From Talaromyces rugulosus (Eukaryota > Ascomycota > Eurotiomycetes > Eurotiales > Trichocomaceae): a DNA stretch of 64,000 bases. The translations under genes were made by a program, and so were the position numbers. The stretch is from contig NC_049565.1 of NCBI RefSeq assembly GCF_013368755.1, forward strand, positions 310,001 through 374,000, given 5' to 3'. The notes under the pieces are model-generated. The model saw only the letters and a list, made by a program, of their open reading frames with translations. It searched no databases and was not told where the DNA came from. Of the stretch, positions 1-8,595 are shown piece after piece. Each line of letters starts with the position of its first letter. Position 1 is the first letter of the stretch.

Positions 1-1
1 T

Positions 2-433
2 ACTCTGGAGGATCGCTTGAGCAAATCATCGAAAGAAACGAGAAATGATCTGCTGGTGCATTGGACTCTACAAGTTGGGGGAGCGTTAGAATCATTACAC
101 CAGGGTGGCCGCACTCGTCTTGATATCAAACCGTCAAATATCACCCTCGGCTCCCAGCAAAACGCCATCCTCATTGATATTGGTGGGACCGGAGGTTTTA
201 CGCTGGAATGGCTCTCACCGGAGATGGCGGCGTCCATTCAACAGAACACGGAAATTATTCCTATAAATGCACCATTTGAGGATCGGGTTGCTACAGATTG
301 TTGGGCTTATGGAAGATTACTCTCAAGTCTTGGGGGAAGAAGCAGTACTGTTGGCGGAGCTGAAAGCTTGCAATCCATTGCTCGTTGTCTGATGGAGGCG
401 ATTCCCGAGGCTCGGATTTCCTTAAAGAGCTGA
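2..433 (+). CDS. protein kinase-like protein, C-terminal fragment (5' end outside window)
   Basis: The frame is open from the window edge to the TGA at 431-433, so the N-terminal lobe lies upstream. The visible part resembles a kinase C-lobe: ALESLH followed by RLDIKPSN (in place of HRDLKPEN), then LIDIGG where DFG is expected, then LSPEM in the APE position, and a final helix pattern (ARCLMEAIPEARISL). The DFG-to-DIG and HRD-to-RLD changes make full catalytic activity uncertain. Lineage-specific kinase-like genes with an LSPEM motif are common in filamentous fungi. Substrate unknown. It abuts AT-rich degenerate DNA, so it may belong to an expanding or decaying family. Confidence 0.6.
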   Translation, partial: TLEDRLSKSSKETRNDLLVHWTLQVGGALESLHQGGRTRLDIKPSNITLGSQQNAILIDIGGTGGFTLEWLSPEMAASIQQNTEIIPINAPFEDRVATDCWAYGRLLSSLGGRSSTVGGAESLQSIARCLMEAIPEARISLKS

Positions 434-1070
434 GGGACAATAAAGGCCATACCCTCCAGGAACAATGTTGCCACCGATGAATCTGTCTGTCGACGCAATG
501 TAGTGGATTTCCTTGTTTTCAGCGACTCTGGCTGGCCTATCTCAATTTTTGGCTGGTGGAGATAACCCCCATCTATCATCCCACTTCACAATGAAGACAA
601 CACTTCTTTGCGTATATCCTGTCCGTTTTGTCCGTATATCCCTACTATTGAGCCCAAGCGGTTTCGGTTTCATTGGGCCAAAAGTCGGCGCCCTGTCTGT
701 CATCCTACTATAAGGCAGCCCCTCTTCATCGAATGGCCTTTGAAGGATAGTACGGGCAGGTACCTCATCCCTTCAGACCTTTGAATCTGATTTGCCAAAT
801 TTGGCTTTGGGAGCTTCCATTGTTCAACCAATCCTTACCAGTCGGCGAGGATGTTTATTCTTAAGGTCAATATTTTGGCGTGTCAAGTGCGATTGAGAGA
901 GGGAATTATGTGATCTCGAATGAATTGGGATAAGCTTGTGACTTCTGGGGCGACAGACACGATGATTTTTGGGAGGTTAGACAGGTAATTAAGCCTAGGC
1001 ATAAAGTCTAGTAAATTCAGCTTAATGTGGAGAATGCCCTACGCTCGCCGATATCAGTGAGTTCCACATT

Positions 1071-1250
1071 CAAACCAATATTTCTCATTGGGTTACTAGC
1101 TAGCTGTGGGATATTTTCTATTATTCTCCTTTCCCTTTTCATGTTTTGTTTTCTTGTTGCAGAGAACCCTTATGCTAGGAATTAGCTCATTGTCACACTT
1201 TAAGCTTGTGGGTTCTGCAGCAGTCTATGAGTGATCTGGAGTTAGTATAA
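1071..1250. repeat. degenerate dispersed repeat, copy A
   Basis: This block aligns by eye with 1401-1590. Both begin CAAACCAATATTTCT, share TTTTCTTGTTG, then AGGAATT-GCTC-TTGT, then GTGGGTTCTG-AGC-TCTATGA. Differences are mostly C/T and G/A transitions plus small indels, as expected for an old duplicated element hit by repeat-induced point mutation (RIP). No coding capacity is left. Confidence 0.6.
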
Positions 1251-1400
1251 TCTGAAAATTGATAGTATATTGTATTTATTATAGACTGAGGCTTTGATTG
1301 GAGTTAGGCCGACCGTGATCTCCTTGAGAGTAAGCGGTTGTGGGTCGAGGCATCAAGGGTAAACGAGAGCGGTACTGAAAGAGGATTTGTCTGGCACACA

Positions 1401-1590
1401 CAAACCAATATTTCTTATATGGATACTGCGGGATCCGTCCTCTTCTCTTCTCCATCTTCATGTTTGGTTTTCTTGTTGTAGTGCTAGTTAGTACCTTTAC
1501 CTTTAGGTTAGGAATTGGCTCGTTGTTATACTTAGAACTAGTGGGTTCTGTAGCGATCTATGAATTATCAGGAGCTAAGATGAGTATAAA
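1401..1590. repeat. degenerate dispersed repeat, copy B
   Basis: Second copy of the element at 1071-1250, offset by 330 bp in the same orientation. It diverges mainly by transitions. It could be the remains of tandem LTRs or of a duplicated fragment of a transposon; no ORF or terminal motif identifies the class. Confidence 0.6.
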
Positions 1591-1731
1591 GAAGTTTGAC
1601 GCTGAACACGTTATGGCTGGACATCGTTTTTATGTAGGTATCCAAGCTGTTTCTCTTTGACCCAAAAAAAACCGGTCAACAAAGAAGCCATTCATTCTAA
1701 ATATAGACCTAAAGCAAAAATATTACAGGCA

Positions 1732-1854
1732 TAGCATGTCCTGGTTTCGATCCAGGGGCCTCCAGGTTATGAGCCTCTATATTATTATTAGTTTTTATTC
1801 ATAAAATATGTGATATTCAAAACTCACGGCGCTCCACCCCTGAGCTAACATGCT
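1732..1854 (-). tRNA. tRNA-Met (CAU) gene interrupted by a 51-bp GT-AG insertion
   Basis: On the minus strand, 1854-1828 plus 1776-1732 give a 72-nt cloverleaf. The acceptor stem is perfect (AGCATGT/ACATGCT, discriminator A). The D stem is GCTC/GAGC. The anticodon stem is CCAGG/CCTGG around loop CTCATAA (anticodon CAU). The variable loop is AGGCC and the T stem CCTGG/CCAGG encloses ATCGAAA. A-box (TAGCTCAGGGGTGG) and B-box (GGATCGAAACC) matches are present, and T5 at 1720-1716 can terminate Pol III. The A1:T72 pair and A54/A60 in the T loop are initiator-like, but the D arm looks elongator-like, so the subtype is unsettled. The segment 1827-1777 lies between positions 28 and 29, inside the anticodon stem. 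Without its removal the stem does not form. The gene may be functional or an inactivated copy. Confidence 0.8.
1777..1827 (-). other. 51-bp intron-like insertion in the tRNA-Met anticodon stem
   Basis: The element starts GTGAGT, has CTAAT 14 to 10 nt before its 3' end and finishes ATAG, so it carries the 5' site, branch site and 3' site of a small fungal spliceosomal intron. It is about 90 percent A+T, unlike the flanking tRNA halves. Exact excision joins CC to AGG and restores a five-pair anticodon stem, and the 51-nt excision has only one possible placement. Canonical eukaryotic tRNA introns lie between positions 37 and 38, one base 3' of the anticodon. The element contains two T4 runs that could weakly terminate Pol III. 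Confidence 0.65.
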
Positions 1855-3398
1855 GAGTGAGGTACGATGTCAGCTCGGTGAGTGACTATAGGTGGTTTTG
1901 GCTTTGTACAAGAATTTTTGAAAAAAATTACGCATCGCTAAGATAACGCGTCTTTTGATAGCAATAAAAATTAAGCGACCTTGTGGGCCTCTGTTAGGAG
2001 ACAGCGTAGAATGTTTCATTGTTTATATGCCAAGCTTTAAGCAGTAACCAATCAGATCGATCCTTTTTACTAATTTGTATATTAACACTGGAGCATTGCA
2101 GAAAGTCTATAGAAAGCTCAAATAGAACCATGTTTGATAATAAACTATTAGAGACTATGGAATATTTAATTAAATGTGGTAAGATTATGCCTCTATAGAG
2201 CTATGTGGTCGTCTACTCATCGACTGGTTCGGTGACTCATCGACTAGCTTGGTGCCTGTCAATTGGTTCTAGCTTAATACCGAGCGTATTATTAGCCGAC
2301 TTTTCAATCAGCTTCTTGGTCCATTAGCCAAATTGATGACTATTATTGACTAATTTATGATAGCAATGGATTTGTGGGATATGGGATGTTGAAGGTGGAT
2401 TGAAGTGCTATACTAAATATGGTATGGTGCTGATGCGGTTAGCCCTAACTGGCAACAAAACTGGATTATCTTTTTGTAAGGCATCAACTAAATATTACGA
2501 TGCGATTTTTTGTTTTTTTTTTTCAACTTCTTTCGTATTATCAAGCGATCTGCTCCCTTTCTTCCTTACCCACAAAAATACAATGACTTGCAGCCACCTC
2601 GGCAGCATATAGCCCTAGCCCTCAACCCTAAAATACACTTGAAAGGGGAAAAGGGTAATTATTGGTAGATAAGTAGGTATAGATATTCTTTTAAAGCGAG
2701 TTCCATGTGTATTACATTTATAACACAACCCGGGATTTATTTTCATACATAAATGAACACATATCTGCTGTGGAAGTCTGATGATGATTTTAGTCGATGT
2801 CATCGACTGCCTGACAATCAAGGCACTGATCTAGACACAAACTCACCTTTGTCTAAAAATAGCCAAGTACAATTAGCTTTTATAGGCTACTGTCAAGAGA
2901 GTTGCCCAATTTAGTAATTTTGACTTTTTGGTGTGATACTTTTCCAATTTTGGATACCAACTTCCCACGTCGATTACGCATATACAATTAAATACAAAAG
3001 TTGAAAAAGTTATACTAGTACTATCAATTGATGCATAAAAGGCATTTAACTGACTAATTAACCCTGTCTTTTTTACAACTGTTCACCATTCCAACCGTTG
3101 AGCAAACTTGCAGCTTCCGCTACAAGTACCCAAGACTAAACATCGCATTTGTACATCGCATTTCTTCCTTTGGACACCAATCCGGCGCATCCTTTATATA
3201 TAAATTTTGATATTAGGATATATCTGTAAATTGGTTTTTGAGTTAAATTGAGATGGCAGGATAAATTGTATTGCATTCATGTTTTTCATACGCAGTTATT
3301 AATAAGAGGAAAGGGGTACGCAAAATTGCCAGAAGAGATTGGATCATTCGAATTTCTACAATACATTACTTTACATCTATATTACATGTATACATCGA
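1855..3398. other. AT-rich gene-poor DNA
   Basis: No credible gene is seen. The stretch is rich in TpA, has only short chance ORFs and contains the 20-bp tandem repeat at 2215-2254. Its right part should hold the 3' UTR of the phenylalanyl-tRNA synthetase gene. Confidence 0.55.
2215..2254. repeat. 20-bp tandem repeat, two units
   Basis: Two adjacent 20-bp units, ACTCATCGACTGGTTCGGTG and ACTCATCGACTAGCTTGGTG, differ only by transitions. Confidence 0.6.
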
Positions 3399-4931
3399 CT
3401 ATCTTAATTCGACCCCCATGCTTTCCTTCAAGCTGGTTCGCACCTTTTCATGGACATCGTTGACTTCCTTATTGGTCAACGTGTGTTCCAAACTCCGATA
3501 GTTGATTCGGTAGCAAAGGCTTTTCCTCCCGGTTTTTGGGTGCACAAATTCGTCCACGAGCTTGACGTCTTCGACAATGTCCTTGGCACAGTTGCGCACA
3601 ATTTCCATCATATCGTTATCGTGAAAAGGAACGGCGCCACCGGCAGCGCTGGCCCCTGTACCACTGGTAGATGCCGAGCTTAGCCAAAAGGCGACATCCT
3701 TGTAGCATTCAGGGTATTTGGAGAAGGGCTGGAACTGGACTATTTTGCCATCGCTAAACTGGCTTATGAAACGAGCGTCTGTCGACCAGAATAGACGGAT
3801 GTCGGGGATGTTGAATAGAAGCATGGCAATACGCTCCAATCCCAAGCCAAATGCCCAGCCGATGCGACCAGGCACACCGGAATTGTTGAGCAGATCTTGC
3901 TTGATGACACCGCATCCGAGGACCTCGAGCCAGTCGCCCTGCCAAAACACCTCCAGTTCCAACGACGGGCTTGTAAATGGAAAGTATGCTTCCACCCAAC
4001 GAAGTTTCAAGGGATCTTGAGGCGTGTTGGCGGCTTTGGAAGCCTCGCTGAAGATTTTGACAAACACATTTTCCAGTGTTCTTTTGAGATGAGCTACCAG
4101 CGCTTCGACCTCCTCTTGGGAATGATACTTTGACTGAAGCGGGTTGCGTACCGGGTGCGTGACTGGGTTGGGATCCTCAACCTCAACGCCATGCGAAGGA
4201 AGCTTTTCAAAATCCTTCCAGATCCTAGCAGCACTTTCGGTAGCTGTCATACCCTCGGGCCGTTCCCACAAACGCGCACCCTCCATCTGATGGAACACGG
4301 GATAGTGACTGCGATCAATTGCATCTCGGCGATAGACATCTGCAACCACAGTATACCCTTCTTCTTTATTCGCATCGTTGTTCATGCGTCGAAAATAGTC
4401 TGCCTGGTGCGCGCTCGTATGCGTGCGAAGAACCGTCTTTTCATTCAAGTAGTAGGTATCCGTTCGACTTCGTCCTGGGTGATCCGGGGGGAATCCCAGA
4501 GAATCGAAATTCTGCTCCGTGCTAACGACAGGGAAGCTCTCAGTGTAATTTCCGTATGTAGGCGCTGGGAATTGACTCTCAATTAATTTTCTCGTAAGGT
4601 GCAGCGGGTGGTTTTCTTGGAGATAGATACGGCGTTGGACGTGCGACAGAATGTTGGGAGGTGCATTTGTCCAGTGATCAGTTGGGTAAGCCTTGCCCTC
4701 CACATTTGTGACCTTTTCTTCTTGCGGTGATTTTGCGTCAATCGTGGATTTTGTAGCGGTATTGGCTTCCTGCAATGTTGTTTTTGTTGTCGTGATGGAT
4801 CGGAAAGACAGGCGTTCTCGATGAACAGGAGTGAACAGGTTGTAGGTAGCTCTACTACCGTTGCTAATGAGACCAATTGACCATCTCGTGCGACCCAGCC
4901 GCAAGGCTCTACCTGTAGCAATTAATCGCAT
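3399..4931 (-). CDS. msf1: mitochondrial phenylalanyl-tRNA synthetase
   Basis: A 510-residue single-exon class II aminoacyl-tRNA synthetase that charges tRNA-Phe in mitochondria. The start at 4931 is chosen because the peptide then begins MRLIATGRALRLGRTRW, an Arg-rich presequence; an in-frame ATG at 5144 would add 71 untypical residues. Visible features are the HPLHLTRKLIE segment early in the catalytic domain, LEVLGCGVIKQDLL, and motif 3 (GWAFGLGLERIAMLLFNIPD). A C-terminal anticodon-binding FDX-ACB domain begins at FSKYPECYKDVAFWL, followed by CYRINYRSLEHTLTN. The single-chain architecture is that of the monomeric mitochondrial enzyme (yeast Msf1, human FARS2), not the cytosolic heterotetramer. 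Confidence 0.93.
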   Translation of the reverse strand: MRLIATGRALRLGRTRWSIGLISNGSRATYNLFTPVHRERLSFRSITTTKTTLQEANTATKSTIDAKSPQEEKVTNVEGKAYPTDHWTNAPPNILSHVQRRIYLQENHPLHLTRKLIESQFPAPTYGNYTESFPVVSTEQNFDSLGFPPDHPGRSRTDTYYLNEKTVLRTHTSAHQADYFRRMNNDANKEEGYTVVADVYRRDAIDRSHYPVFHQMEGARLWERPEGMTATESAARIWKDFEKLPSHGVEVEDPNPVTHPVRNPLQSKYHSQEEVEALVAHLKRTLENVFVKIFSEASKAANTPQDPLKLRWVEAYFPFTSPSLELEVFWQGDWLEVLGCGVIKQDLLNNSGVPGRIGWAFGLGLERIAMLLFNIPDIRLFWSTDARFISQFSDGKIVQFQPFSKYPECYKDVAFWLSSASTSGTGASAAGGAVPFHDNDMMEIVRNCAKDIVEDVKLVDEFVHPKTGRKSLCYRINYRSLEHTLTNKEVNDVHEKVRTSLKESMGVELR

Positions 4932-5643
4932 TGTTGATAGATGCCCCGACCAAGTGCGTTGTGCTTCCAGATGCCTCAAACGTCTTTCCGCGGTCCGGGA
5001 ATTTTTGGGCTTCCGCGGAGCTCGGTGCGGGTCAACTATGTCACCGACAATATCATCACATCTACTTATTATTATTTTGTAGAAGACTACAACTTCACGA
5101 ATTTCGGACTTGGACTGGTGAATTTTTGTAAGCAAGCTGACCAACTGATAAGAATCTAAATCGGTTTAATTGATACTTTTATTCCCGGCACCCAATCCAA
5201 TGTCTATATCAACTAATACTAGTCATCGCGATCAAGAAAGAAAAGGTAGAGACACAATTATAAAAGGTATACACAGTAACCATGCCACCGCCAGCTACTT
5301 CACACATGCCAATGCTCCAGCAAAGAAGAAACAGATCCAAGGACAAACAGAGATACGCCGTGCTATTGATAATGTCACAGAGAGGAGAGTAAGATGAAAG
5401 TCATCGAGCTGTAGAAAGCTCAGAAGAAGGCGCCACATTGAAATAAGAGGAAAAAATAATCAACGATATCCAGCGTGATATAGTACACTCATAGAAAGAC
5501 CACGGCCAACGTGGCCGTGAATGAGGACAAGTCATGGAGGTGGTTTGCGATAAGGCGATAATATCGTATTGTACAGTTTTATAAAGTCATATGTATGAAT
5601 TGTAAAGCGAGTTCGATGGAAGAAATCGAGGCTGAGTTGAGAT
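4932..5643. other. intergenic region between msf1 promoter and mge1 3' end
   Basis: Serves as promoter and 5' leader of the minus-strand synthetase gene and 3' flank of the GrpE gene. No gene or RNA recognised. Confidence 0.5.
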
Positions 5644-6519
5644 TTAGTCGTTCTTGACGACACCGACCTTGGCAGCCTAGATTTGATCAAATCAGTCACT
5701 GATATCGAGATTCGCAATAAGAAAAGAGAATAACCTACCCGTAGAATGCGTCCGTTCAGACTGTAGCCTTTGCTTTGCACGTGCATAATCTCGCCATTCT
5801 CCTTGTCGGCTGCCTTGGCCATAAAAGTGGCTTCATGACGGTTAGCGTCGAATTTTTGGGCCTTGCCATCAACGAGCTCTCCGGGATCAAAACGTTGCAG
5901 GCCGTGCTTCTGCAGCGTGTTCATGAGGATGTTCTCGGTCATCTTAAGACCCTGGTGAAGGTCCTGAAGCTCCTTGTTGGCCTCGGCTTGCTCGGCAGTA
6001 AGCTTATCGGCGGGTACGACGGAGAGGGCACGGTCAAAGTTGTCGATCGACTCGAGAAGATCAACAGCAAATTTTTGGATAGCGAATGCGCGAGCGCCAT
6101 CCATGTCGCGCTTGGTGCGCTCCTGGAGATTTCGGAAGTCGGCGACAGATCGAAGGTACTTGTCCTTTGCAACGGTCAGTTACGAACTATGTGGCTTTCG
6201 GCAGGGATGAAAAAATATTCGCGCTTACCTTCATTTCAGCAACTTCCTTGTTCTTTGCTTCCAATTCCTTTGTGAATGTCTCCTCGGGGCTCTCAGTTTC
6301 GCCATTCTCTTTGCTAGCTTCTTTGACGTCGTCCTTGGTGGCCGCGTCGTTTTGTGTCGAGTAAAAGCGGGGCACTGCTACATTGAAAGCTGATTGTCTT
6401 TGAGAAAGCTGTGGCAAGCGCGAAGCTTGTCTGAACGGCGACTGTGATGAAAATGTAGAGGATCTGGAGACTGCGGATTGCACAGCTCGGCGCTGTCTAA
6501 GGATCGTGCGTTGCAGCAT
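5644..6519 (-). CDS. mge1: mitochondrial GrpE nucleotide exchange factor
   Basis: Three exons (6519-6229, 6164-5739, 5676-5644) encode 249 residues. The protein releases ADP from mitochondrial Hsp70 during import and folding in the matrix. The first about 50 residues are Arg/Ser/Gln-rich and lack acid, as a targeting sequence should. A charged coiled-coil region follows (TKELEAKNKEVAEMK, then KYLRSVADFRNLQERTKRD). The C-terminal beta domain ends with the GrpE signature GYSLNGRILR joined to AAKVGVVKND. The last exon has only 10 codons, and its phase-0 join is supported by the conserved RAAKVGV motif. Both introns have GT-AG ends. Confidence 0.95.
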
Positions 6520-6960
6520 CGTTAATTATGTAGAGGGTCGACACAAATTAGAAGTGACAAAAAAATATCGCGAGATGATGAGGAAGAAAGTAAATCGAAA
6601 AGGGTTGCGAGAATTGGAGTTCTGAAGCTTGGTGTTTTGCCGTCGCATGACAACTTTAACAAAAATTAACCGCTGGAAAAACTGCGACCCGGATCCGATC
6701 TTATGTAAGCAGACTGACGTCGTTCGCTTTATGTTTGTAATTTTTAATTTCAACTGTTAAGAGACGAATATTTTATATGGGAATTTTAAATATATTTATC
6801 TATAGTCATTGACTTTGCGTTGAAGTTAGAGGCTAAGACATTTTAGGAAGAGGTAAATTGGTATTGGAAATTACTAGTACTACTCGTTAGATTTCGGCTT
6901 CTCGTATAATCATACATCTATGATACCTCAGCATTGATGAATTATCCATATCACTTAGTA
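6520..6960. other. mge1 promoter / uds1 3' flank
   Basis: Intergenic, AT-rich near 6760-6830; no additional gene seen. Confidence 0.5.
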
Positions 6961-8595
6961 TCAAATTGAGGCCCAGGCAGCGAGGGAATTGTCCGTGCAA
7001 GGCGACTGCTCTCGGGATGAATTCATCTCTTCCATTTGTCGCTCAATTTCAGCAAGCAGGTCCTCAATATCGGCATCAGCGTAGACTCCAGACTCGGCGT
7101 AGATTTTGATGGATTCTCTTGCTATTTCTGAGTCTGGAATAGTAGGACTTTGGGGTGGCGTGGTCTGTTGTTGTAGCTGTGCAGAAGGAGAAGAAGAAGA
7201 AGGATAGGGAGCGGTCATCATCAGCGATCCAGCAATATGCTCCAAAAGCTTTTGGCGAACACGGCTTCTCCTGTTCTCAACCTGCTCGAGCTTGAGATAC
7301 CATTCATCGATGGTGTGGTCAAGCTCTGCTAGGGCTTTTTCTTGTCTCAGTATGATGTCGCGAAAGTTTGTCGTCGCCCGCGGCGAACGAAGAAAGGCTA
7401 TCATTCGTTCGTGGAGATGACTGCGCCCTAATCGGAGGGTTTTGTGTGTGTTGCGAAGATATTCATATCGTTCGTCAAACACTCGGAGTTCCTGTTTGAA
7501 TTGATGATAAGCATTTTGTCAAGTATGTACAAGACAAGAAGAAGAAGGATTTACCAGAGATAATAGCCTAACATCACTATATTTCAAAACCTTGAACCTT
7601 TGTGCTTGGCTTCTCGCCTGACGCTGTAGTATGTCCACCTCAGACGAGGGGAACTGCTCTTTTGCATCGGCCACGTCAAATCCAGAAGGGAGCGGTGCAA
7701 CGAGCCCCTGCTCTACAGCAGTAGGCTGTTTTAAGAGAGTTCCTAGCTGATTATTGCGGGGTTTATTCGGCCGTCCACGGTTTATTATTGACGAGCCTGT
7801 TACCTTCCCTTCCCGGGCAACGGGCTTTCGATGGAGGCTTGGCTTTGTAGACGAGAAATGGCTATATGCGCTCTCACTTCTCTGGTGAGACTGAGAAGTT
7901 CTGGGCACAGGTGGGAAAATGCCCAGGGCAGTAGATGCTCGAGAGTGATTTCCCGGACGGCGTTTTTGATCGGTGATGTGCCCTCTGTTGTTCGTGTTGA
8001 CGTTTGTATCGAGCTTTAGGCTGGTTTTGCTAGAAGACGGATTGTATTTCGAAGCTATTAGTCGTGCTTGTTGGACCGTTGCAAGGCGGAGGGTCAAACT
8101 AGGCGACTTTGGTGGCACCGGTGGCTTCTCTTCATTGTCGCCATAACTGCTTTGCCTCGGAGGCCACTGTGAAACATCCGGCGACGAGGATGTTCTAGCA
8201 GTGGCGTTTAACCTGTCATTTATGGCAGCAGCTGCCGCTTGGAGATCTTCATCTCTACCCGGTAACAAGATACTGGGCTCCGAAACAGGTGCAGTTTTCA
8301 CTGACAAAAAGGAAGTATCTGCATCATTGGGGACACTATATGCCCTTTCTTGGAGAGGAAATATCCCTGGGATAGTTGCTGGTAGATAATGTCAACACCA
8401 GACTGTGAAAAATTGCTGTCCCGACTTACGAGAATCCATTCGAGGGTGGTGGATGGTGGACATGATTCCTCTAGCAAATCTTGGGAATCCGATTTCTCGT
8501 TTGGCTAAAGAGGGTCTCAACTTGGAGGTCGAACACTGAAAGGTAGAGAATGGAAATGAAATGTTCTGGTTGTCTTCGCTGGTTTTGCGAGTCAT
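6961..8595 (-). CDS. Uds1 (up-regulated during septation) domain protein
   Basis: Three exons (8595-8430, 8378-7555, 7491-6961) give 506 residues. The N-terminal half is low complexity (Ser/Pro/Arg) with PPVPPKSPS, an SH3-ligand-like stretch. The Uds1 domain lies in the second half: SSEVDILQRQARSQAQRFKV, then LRVFDERYEYLRNTHKTLR, then RQEKALAELDHTIDEWYLKL and ENRRSRVRQKLLEH, predicted as an antiparallel coiled coil. The family is fungal and takes its name from septation-linked expression; its molecular role is not established. The start at 8595 is the first in-frame ATG; an internal ATG at 8462 is an alternative. Splice joints keep the conserved frame. Confidence 0.85.

Larger units (their letters stand above)
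434..1731. other. AT-rich gene-poor DNA
   Basis: No ORF here looks like a conserved protein. The stretch contains the two diverged repeat copies listed separately (1071-1250 and 1401-1590) and otherwise looks like degraded sequence. Confidence 0.6.

Noticed and set aside
1828..1854. Canonical tRNA intron at position 37/38
   Set aside because: The insertion lies 5' of the anticodon loop; reading the 5' half alone gives no usable anticodon loop (position 33 would not be T).
7831..8389. Plus-strand ORFs opposite the Uds1 gene
   Set aside because: They are antisense shadows of a conserved, intron-consistent minus-strand gene.
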